Assembly: GCA_963843755.1 (NCBI GenBank)
Contig: CAWJLS010000004.1
Coordinates: forward strand, 62,001 to 126,000
Origin: CAWJLS01 sp963843755
GTDB lineage: Bacteria; Acidobacteriota; Thermoanaerobaculia; Multivoradales; DATKCC01
Direction of reading: 5' to 3'
Length of the DNA stretch: 64,000 bases
This document shows, in pieces, positions 46,203 to 55,735 of the stretch. Within the stretch, counting starts at the first letter, position 1. Each line of letters opens with the position of its first letter. The notes beneath the pieces are model-generated. The model saw only the letters and a program-made list of their open reading frames with translations. It was not told the DNA's origin and did no database searches. A program made the position numbers and the translations under genes.

Positions 46203-48032
46203 ATGCAAATCTCCTGGTCCTCGGGCTCGGCCGGGAGCCGGCCGGACGGGAGGGTGTCGGGAGTCCTCCTCCTGGGCCTGCTCGGTTCCGTGGCTGTCGC
46301 TCTTCTCGGAGTGGCCGGCGATCCGGCGCTCGCCCAGGGGCTGGCCGTCTCGCCGGTGGACGTGACCGGCGGTCTCACCCGGCCGGTGGCGATCGCCGCG
46401 CCCGACGACGGCTCGGGCCGTCTGTTCATCGCCCAGCAGACCGGCGAGATCGTGATCCTGGACGGCGGCACGCTCCTGCCGACCCCGTTCCTCGATCTCT
46501 CGTCGCGGGTCACCTACGGCGGAGAGCGCGGCCTGCTCGGCCTCGCCTTCCACCCGGACTACGCGTCCAACGGTGAGCTCTTCGTCGACTTCACCGAGAC
46601 CGTCGGCGGACAGCTACGCACCGTGGTGGCCCGCTACACCGTCTCGGCCGGCGATCCGGACGTGGCCGATCCGGCGTCCGAAGAGGTGTTGGTTCCGATC
46701 GACCAGCCGGCGACCAACCACAACGGCGGCCAGCTCGCCTTCGGCCCGGACGGCTACCTCTACATCGGCACCGGCGATGGCGGAGGCTCGGGCGACCCGA
46801 ACGAGAACGGCCAGAACACCGGCGCGCTCCTCGGCAAGGTCTTGCGGATCGACGTCGACGGGACCGACCCCGGGCTGGCCTACGCGGTGCCGGTGGACAA
46901 CCCGTTCGTCGGCATGGCCGGGGCGCGCGACGAGATCTGGGCCTACGGCCTGCGCAACCCGTGGCGCTTCTCCTTCGACCGCGACGCGGGCGACCTGTGG
47001 ATCGCCGACGTCGGCCAGTCGGCCTGGGAGGAGGTCGACCTCCAGCCGGCCGGCGACCCGGGGGGCGAGAACTACGGCTGGGACTGCCGCGAAGGCGCGC
47101 ACCTCTACAACGATCCCAACGGCGACCACAACGCCACCTGCCCGGCGAGCGGCTTCGTCGACCCGATCCTCGAGTACGGCCACAGCGCGGGGCGCTGCTC
47201 GATCACCGGTGGCTACCGCTACCGGGGAAGCGCCGAGCCCCGGCTGCGCGGCGTCTACCTCTTCGCCGACTACTGCACCGGCGAGATCTTCGGCACGATT
47301 CCCCGCTGCCCGGGCGAGACGCCGCAGTGGGAGAGCCGGGTGCTCTACGACGCGCCGTACAACATCACCGCGTTCGGCCAGGACGCGGCCGGCGAGCTCT
47401 ATGTCACCCAGTTCGCCGGTGGCGATCCTCCGCCGGCCACCAGCCGGCTCCATCTCCTGGCGCTCGCCCCGGGCTCCGGCGGCCCGGACCTGATGCCGGC
47501 GCCGGCGGCGCTCGACTTCGGCACCGTCGAAGTCGGCGACACGGTCTCCGTCCAGCTCATCCTGACCAACGACAACCTCGGGCCGGAGGCGGCGGCGGTC
47601 AGCGCGGCGGTGCTCTCGGACACCGGCCGGTTCTCGATCGATCCAGACAGTCCGAACGGAGGCGCCGCGCCCTGTCACACCGACCGCCCCTGCCTGCCGG
47701 CCGGTGCGAGCTGCACCGTCGCCGTCGCGCTCCAGGCGCCGTCGACCGGCTCTGTCGCCGAGAGCCTGAGCTTCGACGGCAACTTCGCCGGCGAGATCGT
47801 CCAGCTCACGGCGAACGTCGTCCCGTGCTCCGGCGACGGGGTCGATGTCACCCTGGCGGCCGGGACGATCAGCGGCAGCGAGACCCACCGCGCCTGCGAC
47901 ACCCTCACGGCCGGCGCCGGCGTGGTGGTCGGCGCGACCGGTGACCTCACCCTCCGCGCCGGCACTCGCATCGTCCTCGGCGACGGCTTCCGGGTCGAGT
48001 CGGGCGGCAGGCTCGTCGCCGAGATCTTCTGA
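46203..48032 (+). CDS. Exported PQQ-dependent sugar dehydrogenase-like protein with Ig-like and C-terminal sorting-type domains
   Basis: 609 aa with a signal peptide (V-L-L-L-G-L-L-G-S-V-A-V-A-L-L-G). The six-bladed propeller of the soluble glucose/aldose dehydrogenase group has R-P-V-A-I-A-A-P-D-D-G-S-G-R-L-F-I, N-H-N-G-G-Q-L-A-F-G-P-D-G-Y-L-Y, and W-A-Y-G-L-R-N-P-W-R-F-S-F. Residues 420-540 form an ASPM/SPD-2/Hydin-like Ig fold. The last 60 (L-R-A-G-T-R-I-V-L-G-D-G-F-R-V-E-S-G-G) resemble the 3-coathanger stack repeat. TAAAAT at 46191-46196 is 6 bp before the ATG and there is no ribosome site: probable leaderless message. Confidence 0.87.
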   Translation: MQISWSSGSAGSRPDGRVSGVLLLGLLGSVAVALLGVAGDPALAQGLAVSPVDVTGGLTRPVAIAAPDDGSGRLFIAQQTGEIVILDGGTLLPTPFLDLSSRVTYGGERGLLGLAFHPDYASNGELFVDFTETVGGQLRTVVARYTVSAGDPDVADPASEEVLVPIDQPATNHNGGQLAFGPDGYLYIGTGDGGGSGDPNENGQNTGALLGKVLRIDVDGTDPGLAYAVPVDNPFVGMAGARDEIWAYGLRNPWRFSFDRDAGDLWIADVGQSAWEEVDLQPAGDPGGENYGWDCREGAHLYNDPNGDHNATCPASGFVDPILEYGHSAGRCSITGGYRYRGSAEPRLRGVYLFADYCTGEIFGTIPRCPGETPQWESRVLYDAPYNITAFGQDAAGELYVTQFAGGDPPPATSRLHLLALAPGSGGPDLMPAPAALDFGTVEVGDTVSVQLILTNDNLGPEAAAVSAAVLSDTGRFSIDPDSPNGGAAPCHTDRPCLPAGASCTVAVALQAPSTGSVAESLSFDGNFAGEIVQLTANVVPCSGDGVDVTLAAGTISGSETHRACDTLTAGAGVVVGATGDLTLRAGTRIVLGDGFRVESGGRLVAEIF

Positions 48033-48107
48033 CGGTGAGCGGCTCCGGCCGGCCGTGCGTCCGGACGGAGTCTCGCGCCTCTCGCGCCCGTCGAGTACTC
48101 TGGGCCG

Positions 48108-48920
48108 GTGACCGTCCGACCGTCTGCCGTCGCCCTCGTGCGCACGCTGGAGGAGACGCTCCGCGCCCGGGGCACCGCGGAGCGCGCCGAGGGTGGAAAG
48201 GCCTATCTCAAGAGCGACCTCGACTTTCTCGGGGTCGATACGCCGACCTTGCGCAAGGCGGTCAAGGCTCTGCTGCGGGAGAATTCCGATCTGGGCCGGG
48301 AGGCGGTCGTCGAGCTGGTCGAGGCACTCTGGCGGCGCGAGGTCTTCGAGCTCCGGGCGGCGGCCGTCGAGGTCCTGATCGCCCGGGTCGGCCTGCTCGA
48401 GCCGTCGGACCTCGAGCTTCTCGAGCGTCTGCTCCGGGAGTCCCACACCTGGGCGCTGGTCGACGGCATCGCGCCGCGGGTGGTCGGGCCGCTCGTCGCG
48501 CGCCACCCGGAGCTCGAAGCGACTCTCGACCGCTGGGCCCGGGACGACGACTTCTGGCTCCGCCGCGCGGCCCTTCTCTTCGACCTGATCCCGCTCGGCC
48601 ACGGTGAGGGCGACTGGCGGCGATTCACCCGCTACGCGGACCGGATGCTCGACGAGAAGGAGTTCTTCATCCGCAAGGCGATCGGCTGGGTGCTCCGCTC
48701 GGTCGGCAAGACCCGCCCCCGGCTGGTGACCGAGTGGCTTCTGGGCTCTGCTCGGGTACCCATCCAGACCCCCAGCCGAGCGCCCACTGGGGCACAAGTG
48801 CCCCGCGCCGCCCGCGCCTCCGGGGTCACCCTCCGAGAGGCGGTCAAGTACCTTCCGGAGGCCGACCGCGAGGCCATCCGCCGGGCCGTCCAAGGGGCGG
48901 GCCGAGGGGTTGGGGGCTGA
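48108..48920 (+). CDS. AlkD-like DNA alkylation repair glycosylase
   Basis: 270 aa, GTG start. HEAT-like helical repeats carry the AlkD-family landmarks W-A-L-V-D-G-I-A, D-D-D-F-W-L-R-R-A-A-L and K-E-F-F-I-R-K-A-I-G-W-V-L-R. AlkD enzymes excise bulky N3- and N7-alkylpurines. About 25 Pro/Ala/Thr-rich residues (215-240) interrupt the last helices before V-T-L-R-E-A-V-K-Y-L. The MerR/TipAS regulator gene starts 3 bp after its stop, so the two are co-transcribed. Confidence 0.87.
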   Translation: MTVRPSAVALVRTLEETLRARGTAERAEGGKAYLKSDLDFLGVDTPTLRKAVKALLRENSDLGREAVVELVEALWRREVFELRAAAVEVLIARVGLLEPSDLELLERLLRESHTWALVDGIAPRVVGPLVARHPELEATLDRWARDDDFWLRRAALLFDLIPLGHGEGDWRRFTRYADRMLDEKEFFIRKAIGWVLRSVGKTRPRLVTEWLLGSARVPIQTPSRAPTGAQVPRAARASGVTLREAVKYLPEADREAIRRAVQGAGRGVGG

Positions 48921-48923
48921 GCG

Positions 48924-49814
48924 ATGACGGTTCGGCCAGGCGTGACGTTCTCCGCTCCGCCATCCTCACCCCTGCGGGTCGGCGAGCTCGCAGAGCGCAC
49001 CGGCCTGACGGTCCGTACCCTCCACCACTACGACCAGATCGGTCTGCTCACCCCCGCCGGGCGCTCGGCGTCCGGCTACCGGCTCTACGACGCCGGCGAC
49101 GTCGAGCGGCTGACCAAAATCCTGCTGCTCAAGCACCTCGGCCTCGCCCTCGAAGAGATCCGCGACCTGCTCGACGGCAGCGACGACGGCGGACCCACCC
49201 TCGGCGAGACCCTGGCGCTCCAGGTCGAGCGCCTGCGCGAGGCCATCGCGCAACAGACCCGCCTGCTGCGTCGTCTCGAAGGCCTGGCCGAACGGTTCGC
49301 GCGGCAGGAGAGCGATCTCCAAGTCGAGGCGGAGCTCGAGGCCGGGGCCGATCCAGGGGTCGATCCAGGGGTCGATCAGACGCCCGCGACCACGCCCGCC
49401 GGCAAGCGCCAGTCCGCCTCCCGGCACCTGTCCGTCGACGACCTCACCGAAACCCTCGAGCTCCTGTCCGCCGTCGAGCCCCACTTCACCGCCGAGCAGC
49501 TCGATGCCCTCGCCCGCCGGCGCCAAGTCCTCGGCGAGGAGGCCCTCCGGAAGGCCGAGTCGGAGTGGCCGGAGCTGATCGCAAACGTCCGCGCTGCCAT
49601 GGCGCGGGGCGACGACCCGGAGAGCCCGTCCGTCCAGCGCCTCGCCGCCCGCTGGCGCAGGCTGGTCGAGCAGTTCACCGGCGGCGACCCGGATCTCGCC
49701 GACTCCGTCCGCTCCGTCTACCGCCACGAACCGGCCGCCCGCCGCCAGACCGGCCTCGACCCGGAGATCTTCGACTACGTCGCCCGGGCGAACGCGGCGG
49801 CGCGGGAGGGGTGA
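48924..49814 (+). CDS. MerR-family regulator with TipAS drug-recognition domain
   Basis: 296 aa. The MerR helix-turn-helix (R-V-G-E-L-A-E-R-T-G-L-T-V-R-T-L-H-H-Y-D-Q-I-G-L) spans about 17-85 and a dimerisation coiled coil 95-140. The C-terminus (about 190-290: H-F-T-A-E-Q-L-D-A-L, E-W-P-E-L-I-A-N-V-R-A-A-M) matches TipAS, which binds peptide antibiotics and distorts the promoter to activate. A 12-bp repeat (49350-49378) makes a short G-V-D-P repeat in the linker. It lies 3 bp after alkD. No cognate long-spacer promoter was located. Confidence 0.9.
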   Translation: MTVRPGVTFSAPPSSPLRVGELAERTGLTVRTLHHYDQIGLLTPAGRSASGYRLYDAGDVERLTKILLLKHLGLALEEIRDLLDGSDDGGPTLGETLALQVERLREAIAQQTRLLRRLEGLAERFARQESDLQVEAELEAGADPGVDPGVDQTPATTPAGKRQSASRHLSVDDLTETLELLSAVEPHFTAEQLDALARRRQVLGEEALRKAESEWPELIANVRAAMARGDDPESPSVQRLAARWRRLVEQFTGGDPDLADSVRSVYRHEPAARRQTGLDPEIFDYVARANAAAREG

Positions 49815-49824
49815 GGGCGGCGGT

Positions 49825-51075
49825 TCACCGCCCCGGATCGAGCGCCTCGATCAGGTCGCAGGTCTCCGTCACCGGGTCGGTGGAGCGCATGCGCTCGGCG
49901 GCGGCGCGGCAGGCGGCGTGGATCTGTTCGGAGCCCAGGAGCCGGGCCAGGGCGTCGGCGGCCCGGTCGGGTCGGAAGCGCGGCGCGGGGAGGGTGGCGC
50001 CGAAGCCGAGGCGCTCGACGCGGGCGCCGTTGTCGTACTGGTCGTGGGCCCAGGGGACGATGAGCTGGGGTGCCGCCGCGGCGAACGCCTGGGCCATGGT
50101 GCCGACGCCGCCGTGATGGACGACCGCCGCGGCGCGCGGGAAGACGGCGCCGAACGGGGCGTAAGGCCGGTGGAGCACCGTTTGCGGTAGCGGGTCGGGG
50201 ACCGTCTCGGGGGCCGGTGAGACGAGGAGGGCCCGTCGGCCGAGGCGCCGGGAGGCCTCGACCGCGGCGGCGAAGAAGTCGGCCGCGTGGTGCTGGGCGC
50301 TGCCGGCGGTCCAGACGATCGGCGGCTCTCCGGCGGCCATCCAGTCGAGCAGATCGTCGTCCGCCGGGCGGTCGGCGGCGGCGTCGAAGAGCGGGAAGCC
50401 GGTCAGCACCGTGGACTCCGGCCAGTCGGGCTGGAGCGGTGCGAACCACGCGGGGAAGAGGCCGATCACCCGGTCGGGCGAGCTCCACCAGTCGAGCAGC
50501 GACTCCTGCTGGGGCGGCAGGCCGAGCCGCGCCCGCTCGCGGTCGAGGGCGGGCTGGGCGATCGATCCCAGCGCCCGGCCCGCCAGCCGCCAGAAGAGGC
50601 GCTTGAGCCATCGCGGCGCCCAGCGGGGCAGGTTGCCGGCCGGCATGCGCGGCATTTCGTAGGCCGACGGCAGGACGCTCGGCTGGAGGTGGACGGTCGC
50701 CAGGGGGACGCCGTCCGCCTCCCGGACCAGCCGCGCTCCGAGGGCGAGGGTCGAGCCGGCCATCACCGTCTCCCCCGGCACCACGTGCTCGCGCAGGGTG
50801 TTCACGGCCTCCCGCAGGTGCTCGACGGTGGTGCCGAAGACGAGCTTCGCGCCGTGACGGGGGTGGAAGAGGTTCGGATCGCCGGTCAGCCGGTGGTAGG
50901 TCTCCGCGTCACCGGCCTGGGCGAACGCGACCCCCGGAACCCCTTCGACCACCTGCCGGAAGACTTCGTTGGCGAACAGCGTCACCCGGTGCCCGCGCGC
51001 CGAGAGGGTCTTGGCGACAGGCAGGAACGGGTAGACGTCCCCGGCGCTGCCGAGGGCGACGATCAGGAGGTTCAC
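49825..51075 (-). CDS. Family 1/28 glycosyltransferase (UGT/sterol-glucosyltransferase-like)
   Basis: 416 aa from the GTG at 51075, which shares GTGA with the M48 protease stop. The N-terminus A-L-G-S-A-G-D-V-Y-P-F-L-P-V-A is the GT-B acceptor-side signature, and H-H-G-G-V-G-T-M-A-Q-A-F near 340 with P-W-A-H-D-Q-Y-D-N is the nucleotide-sugar site of MGT/UGT80-like enzymes that glycosylate lipids, sterols or macrolides. It is the last gene of the nine-gene operon beginning at 61725, and its position next to lipid-related genes suggests a lipid acceptor. Confidence 0.88.
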   Translation of the reverse strand: MNLLIVALGSAGDVYPFLPVAKTLSARGHRVTLFANEVFRQVVEGVPGVAFAQAGDAETYHRLTGDPNLFHPRHGAKLVFGTTVEHLREAVNTLREHVVPGETVMAGSTLALGARLVREADGVPLATVHLQPSVLPSAYEMPRMPAGNLPRWAPRWLKRLFWRLAGRALGSIAQPALDRERARLGLPPQQESLLDWWSSPDRVIGLFPAWFAPLQPDWPESTVLTGFPLFDAAADRPADDDLLDWMAAGEPPIVWTAGSAQHHAADFFAAAVEASRRLGRRALLVSPAPETVPDPLPQTVLHRPYAPFGAVFPRAAAVVHHGGVGTMAQAFAAAAPQLIVPWAHDQYDNGARVERLGFGATLPAPRFRPDRAADALARLLGSEQIHAACRAAAERMRSTDPVTETCDLIEALDPGR

Positions 51076-52334
51076 GACGACGGCGGCTCGCTGAGTGCCG
51101 CGATCCGCTGCTCGAGCGGCGGGTGGGAGTCGTAGAGCACCACGTGGAGCGGGTGGGGCGTCAGGTTCGTGAGGTGGTCGGCGGTGAGCTTCTCGAGGCC
51201 GGAGATCAGCGCCTCCGGCCGGCCGGTCGTCTCCGCGGCGTAGCGGTCGGCTTCGAGCTCGTGGCGGCGCATGATCGCCTGGATCCCCAGGCCGAGGACC
51301 CGTTCGAGCGGCGTCATCAGCAGGCCGAAGAAGAGCAGGCCGGCGTAGATCGGCGTCCCGTCGACCCCGAAGGCCCGGTAGAGGCCCGGCCGGCCGAGCA
51401 CGAGGGAGAGCAGGAAGAGCACCGCCCCCTGGTGGATCACGCCGAGGAGGATCCCCCGGGTGACGTGGCCGCGCTTGAAGTGCCCCATCTCGTGGGCCAC
51501 CACCGCCACCACCTCGGGCACGGAGAGCTTCTCCACCAGGGTGTCGAACAGGGTCAGCTTCTTGCTGCGGCCGAAGCCGGTGAAGAAGGCGTTGGCCTTC
51601 GACGAGCGGCGCGAGGCGTCCATCACCGTGACGCCGTCGAGGTCGTAGCCCTCCCCCCGGGCGTAGCCGACGACGGCCTCGCGCAGGGGGCCCTCCTCGA
51701 GCGGCTCGAAGCGGTTGAACAGCGGCAGCAGGAAGCGTGGCCCGAGCCACTGGACGATCAGGGTATAGGCGCTCGCCACGGCCCAGCAGACCAACCAGGC
51801 CAGGTGGTCGAGGCGGTCGAACAGCCAGAGCACCGAGGCCAGGAGCGGCGCACCGACGACCACGCTCAGCACCAGCCCTTTGACCAGGTCGCCCACGAAC
51901 GTCCTGACCGTCGTCCGGTTGAAGCCGAAGCGCTCCTCGATGACGAAGGTCGAGTAGGCGGTGAACGGCAGGGAGAGGGCGCCGGCAGCCAGAGCCAGGA
52001 CGCCGAGGTAGACGAGGCCGAGGCCGACCGGCCCCCGGCCGTCGAACAGCGCGATCCCGCGGAGGCGCCGGTCGAGCGCGCCGAACCCGCCCGCGGCCCA
52101 GAAGCCGAGGAGCGCCACCAGGCTGGCGGCGGCGGAGACCATGCCGAGACGGGTGCGGACCCGCGTGTACTCCTGGGAGCGGCGGTAGGTCTCCGGGTCG
52201 TAGAGGCCGGCCAGCGCGCGCGGCGGCGGCTGGCGGAGCGCCTTCAGGTTCAACAGCTCCGCCGTCCGCTCGAGGCAGAAGTCCGCCAGGAGCGCGATCA
52301 GGACGATGAGTGCGTAGAGGTTGAACGCTGGCAC
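51072..52334 (-). CDS. Ste24-type M48 membrane metalloprotease (CAAX protease homologue)
   Basis: 420 aa from the GTG at 52334; residues upstream of it lack homology. Several helices precede the zinc site H-E-M-G-H (about 279-283), and E-L-E-A-D near 360 supplies the third ligand. N-A-F-F-T-G-F-G-R-S-K-K-L-T-L-F-D-T-L is a strong Ste24 signature. In eukaryotes Ste24 cleaves prenylated CAAX proteins; bacterial members act in membrane protein quality control. Here it lies in an operon with a polyprenyl synthase. Its stop overlaps the glycosyltransferase start. Confidence 0.92.
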   Translation of the reverse strand: MPAFNLYALIVLIALLADFCLERTAELLNLKALRQPPPRALAGLYDPETYRRSQEYTRVRTRLGMVSAAASLVALLGFWAAGGFGALDRRLRGIALFDGRGPVGLGLVYLGVLALAAGALSLPFTAYSTFVIEERFGFNRTTVRTFVGDLVKGLVLSVVVGAPLLASVLWLFDRLDHLAWLVCWAVASAYTLIVQWLGPRFLLPLFNRFEPLEEGPLREAVVGYARGEGYDLDGVTVMDASRRSSKANAFFTGFGRSKKLTLFDTLVEKLSVPEVVAVVAHEMGHFKRGHVTRGILLGVIHQGAVLFLLSLVLGRPGLYRAFGVDGTPIYAGLLFFGLLMTPLERVLGLGIQAIMRRHELEADRYAAETTGRPEALISGLEKLTADHLTNLTPHPLHVVLYDSHPPLEQRIAALSEPPSS

Positions 52335-52401
52335 GGTCGGGTCCCGGCCGAAAATCCTACCGGTGCGCGGCGCAGGATGCCAGAACGCGTCAGCGATCCC
52401 T

Positions 52402-54711
52402 TCAGGCGGGCGCCGCCCCGCGGCCCCGCCGCCGCGCCCAGGCGAGGAGCGCCTGGGGCAGCACCAGGACCGACAGGACCAGCGAGGTGGCGACGCCGAG
52501 CCCGGCGGCGGCACCGAACGAGGCGAGGCCCCGGTGGCCGGCGAAGGCGAGGACGCCGAACGCTGCCAGGCTGGTGAGCGAGGTCAGCACCACGCTCCGG
52601 CCGGTGCCGCGGAGAGTCGCCGCCAGGTCGCCGCCCTCGGCGACGAACCGGTGGACGATGTGGACCCCGTCGTCGACCGCGATCCCCAGGACCAGGGGCA
52701 GGGCCATGACGTCGAGCGGGTTGAAGGCGACGCCGAGCACCCCCATCAGGGCGAGCATGGCGGCGGCGCCGAGGACGGTCGGCACGACCGCGAGCAGGGC
52801 GAGCAACGGGTCGCGCAGGTCGACCAGGGCCCAGGCGAGGATGGCGAGGCCGGCCAGGACGCCGGTCAGCGCCAGGGCCCGGTGGGAGCGCTCGATCATG
52901 AACCGCCCCAGCACGGGGAGGCCGGTGACGCCGGGGTCGATCGCCTCCATGTGGGCGAGGAACCGGTCGCCCGCCGGCTCGCGCCAGATGTCGTCCTTGG
53001 GGTAGGCGTAGACCGCGTAGCGGCCATCGGCGCCGACGAAGCGCCGGCGGAGCGAGCGCATCTCCGGGCTGTCGGCGCGGGCGCCGAGGGCGGCGAGCAG
53101 GTCGAGGTCGGCCGCCGAGTGGACCTCGCCCACGGTCGGGTCGCGGGACAGGCGCGCGGCGAGCGCGTCGGAACGCTGCCGCGAGCCGGCGACGAAGGCG
53201 GCGAACTGGGGCGAGTAGGGCGAGCGGCGGACCATCTCCCGCTCCCAGTGGACCGCCTCGGAGCCGGCCGGCTCCAGGTTGAGGTAATCGGAATCGAACC
53301 CCGGCCGGACGAGCAGCGGGCCGGCGATCGCGGCGACGGCCAGGGCGAGGGCCAGGAGCGGGCTCTGGAGACGGCCCAGCCAGGCGCCGAGGCGCCGGCT
53401 CCCGGAGCGGTTGAACCGGCTCCGCCGCGTGCCGGCGGCCGGGAGCAGGACGAGCAGCGCCGGCAGCACGGTCACCATGGCGAGCAGGCAGAGCGGCACC
53501 CCGGCGCCGGCGATCGCGCCCAGCTCGGTGAACCCCCGGAAGCCGGAGAACGCCATGACGGCGAAGGCGGAGGCGGTGGTCGCCGCGCCGGTGGTGAGGG
53601 CCGGGGCGAGGGAGGCCACGGCCGTGACCACCGCCGCGCCCTCGCCGGTGCTCCCTCCGGCCCCACCGTCCACCCCGTCCTCCGCCCCGCCGTCCGCCAG
53701 GAGCTCCTCCGTCCGGTCGACGATGTGGATGCCGAAGTCGACGCCGAGCCCGAACAGGACCGAGCCGAAGAAGGCGGACAGCAGGGTCAGGTGGCCGGGC
53801 CAGACCGACGCCAGCCCGAGGGTGACCGCGACCCCGGCCAGCAGCGCCACCATCACCGCCAGGGGGCGCCGGAGGGCGGTGAACGCCGCCACGAAGAGCA
53901 GCAGGATCAGGACGAAGGAGACCGGCGAGAGCAGGGTCAGGTCGTGCCGCACCGCGTCCCGGTCGTCGATAGCGTACTGGGGAAGGCCGGTGAGCCCCGC
54001 CCGGACCGCGCCCGGGCCGCCGCGCAGCCCCTGCGCCTCGAGCACCCGGCGCACCCCCGCGACCCACGGTGCGATCGTCTCGGCCCGGGACTCGGCGTCC
54101 GCGGGCTGGACGAACAGGAACGCCAGCTCGGTCCCGGGGCTCGACACCGTCGTCCCGTCGGTCGCCCCGCCCTCGTCCGCCCGTGGCTCGGGGCGCGAGG
54201 TGAGGTAGGGGTCGACCCCCATCCGCAGCATCGTCGCCGGGTCACCGGGCAGGCGCCCGAAGACGCTGCGGGTGCCGTCGACCGCGGCCAGGAGCGGCGT
54301 CAGGCGGTCGACCGTGCGGCGCAGCACGGCCGGGTCGGAGCCTTCGAGCACCACCACCAGAGAGTTGGGCGTGCCGAAGGTTCGTGCCAAGTCGCGGAAG
54401 GCGGCGACCGGCGGCAGGTCGGGGTCGATCAGGTCGAGGTTCGAGGTGCGCAGCTCCAGGTGGGTCGCGGCCCAGGCGATCGACAGGGCCGAGAGCAGGG
54501 CGGCGACCAAGACCACGGTCCAGGGCCGCCGCACCGACAGGGCGGCGAGCTGCCGCAGGGCGCGCGTCGGCCCCGGTCCCGCTGGCCGCCCCGGTCGCCC
54601 CGGTCCCGCCGGCCACCCTTGGCGATCGACTCCCGGGCCGTCGGGGCTCCGGCCGAGCCGCCCCGTGCGCGGACCCCGGGCGGCGCCGGCTGGCATCTCA
54701 GGCGTCGGCAT
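52402..54711 (-). CDS. MMPL/RND-superfamily lipid exporter (HpnN-like)
   Basis: 769 aa. Two symmetrical halves each have a first helix, a large periplasmic loop and a block of five helices. The helix-4 motifs are G-L-G-V-D-F-G-I-H-I-V and G-I-A-V-D-D-G-V-H-I-V, the proton-relay segments of MMPL proteins. HpnN-type members move hopanoids or other lipids to the outer membrane. The first 50 residues are a Gly/Pro/Arg-rich leader with repeats. The ATG overlaps the MBL gene end by 14 bp; a 67-bp gap separates it from the Ste24 gene. Confidence 0.88.
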   Translation of the reverse strand: MPTPEMPAGAARGPRTGRLGRSPDGPGVDRQGWPAGPGRPGRPAGPGPTRALRQLAALSVRRPWTVVLVAALLSALSIAWAATHLELRTSNLDLIDPDLPPVAAFRDLARTFGTPNSLVVVLEGSDPAVLRRTVDRLTPLLAAVDGTRSVFGRLPGDPATMLRMGVDPYLTSRPEPRADEGGATDGTTVSSPGTELAFLFVQPADAESRAETIAPWVAGVRRVLEAQGLRGGPGAVRAGLTGLPQYAIDDRDAVRHDLTLLSPVSFVLILLLFVAAFTALRRPLAVMVALLAGVAVTLGLASVWPGHLTLLSAFFGSVLFGLGVDFGIHIVDRTEELLADGGAEDGVDGGAGGSTGEGAAVVTAVASLAPALTTGAATTASAFAVMAFSGFRGFTELGAIAGAGVPLCLLAMVTVLPALLVLLPAAGTRRSRFNRSGSRRLGAWLGRLQSPLLALALAVAAIAGPLLVRPGFDSDYLNLEPAGSEAVHWEREMVRRSPYSPQFAAFVAGSRQRSDALAARLSRDPTVGEVHSAADLDLLAALGARADSPEMRSLRRRFVGADGRYAVYAYPKDDIWREPAGDRFLAHMEAIDPGVTGLPVLGRFMIERSHRALALTGVLAGLAILAWALVDLRDPLLALLAVVPTVLGAAAMLALMGVLGVAFNPLDVMALPLVLGIAVDDGVHIVHRFVAEGGDLAATLRGTGRSVVLTSLTSLAAFGVLAFAGHRGLASFGAAAGLGVATSLVLSVLVLPQALLAWARRRGRGAAPA

Positions 54712-55735
54712 CGGTCCCAGGGGCTCGGTCGGACGGCGTCAGCAGGCGGGGCATCGCCCAGTCGACCCCGGCGCGCCGCGCGGCGCGGGCGAAGCGCGGC
54801 AGGGCCGTGGTCGTCCGGTCGAGGGCGAGGACGAAGGTGCCGAAGTGGCAGGGCACGACCAGCGGCGCCCCGGCGTCGCCTCCCAGCTCCCGGGCCGCGG
54901 TCACCGCCCGCTCGGGCGAGAGGTGGAGGCGGCCGATCGGCACCGGGGGCGAAAAGGCGCCGATCGGCAGGACGGCGAGCTGTGGACGGAAGCGGGCACC
55001 GATGGTGGCGAAGTGGGGGCCCGCGCCGGTGTCGCCGGCGAAGTAGAGCGCCGTCTCGCCCGCCCGGACGACGTAGCCCACGGCCAGACGCCGGCTGGCC
55101 AGCGGGTGGAAGCGGTTGCCGTTGTGGCGAGCGGGGACGGCGAAGACGTCGAGCGCGCCGATTCGATGGGGCTGATGGGGCCGATCCGGCAGGTCCGGCG
55201 TGAGCCCGACCACCGGCACGCCCCCGGCCACGGTCGGTCCGTGGGCGCCCGCCCGGGGGGCGACGTACTCCTCGCTCCCCGCCGGCACGACGATCTCCCC
55301 CGGCTCCGGCACCGCGGCCAGGGTCGGCAGGTCGAGGTGGTCGTAGTGGCCGTGGCTGATCAGGACCGCGTCGATCGGCCCGAGGGTCGGGGGATCGGCG
55401 GCCGGCTCCAGCAGGCGGGGCGACACGGTGCACCGGTCCCGAGTATTGGGGTCGATCAGCAGGCGGGTGCCGCGCCAGGAGAGCAGGAAGCCGGAGTGCC
55501 CCAGCCAGTGCAGCTCGATGGGCTCCGGGTGCGCGGGCGATCCCAACGTGAAGCGGGCGCCAGGCGCCCCCGGGCGAAGCGCCGGGTCGATCCGGTCCCA
55601 GCCGGTCGCCCGCTGCCAGGGGCGCGGGATCGGCTCCCCGAGCCAGCCTCCCAGCCAACCCAAGTGCCCGGCGAGGGCCGCCGCCGGCGCCGCGAGGCCC
55701 AGCCCGGCGAGCGCCCAGCGCGTCCGGGGTCTCAC
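54698..55735 (-). CDS. MBL-fold metallohydrolase, NAPE-PLD/UlaG-like
   Basis: 345 aa, GTG start sharing GTGA with the preceding stop. An N-terminal hydrophobic helix may anchor or export it. The metallo-beta-lactamase core reads L-G-H-S-G-F-L-L, I-S-H-G-H-Y-D-H-L-D (the H-x-H-x-D-H zinc site), R-H-N-G-N-R-F, Y-F-A-G-D-T-G and P-C-H-F-G-T-F, typical of N-acylphosphatidylethanolamine phospholipase D-like enzymes. A phospholipid substrate is plausible given the lipid-related operon, but that is inference. Confidence 0.88.
   Translation of the reverse strand: MRPRTRWALAGLGLAAPAAALAGHLGWLGGWLGEPIPRPWQRATGWDRIDPALRPGAPGARFTLGSPAHPEPIELHWLGHSGFLLSWRGTRLLIDPNTRDRCTVSPRLLEPAADPPTLGPIDAVLISHGHYDHLDLPTLAAVPEPGEIVVPAGSEEYVAPRAGAHGPTVAGGVPVVGLTPDLPDRPHQPHRIGALDVFAVPARHNGNRFHPLASRRLAVGYVVRAGETALYFAGDTGAGPHFATIGARFRPQLAVLPIGAFSPPVPIGRLHLSPERAVTAARELGGDAGAPLVVPCHFGTFVLALDRTTTALPRFARAARRAGVDWAMPRLLTPSDRAPGTDADA

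Noticed and set aside
46089..46553. N-terminal extension of the amidase
   Set aside because: It would overlap the divergent dehydrogenase gene and precede a complete signal peptide with its own AAAGGAG site.
52321..55203. 960-codon plus-strand frame opposite the MMPL and MBL genes
   Set aside because: Composition is that of a shadow frame and it crosses several overlapping minus-strand genes with clear motifs.
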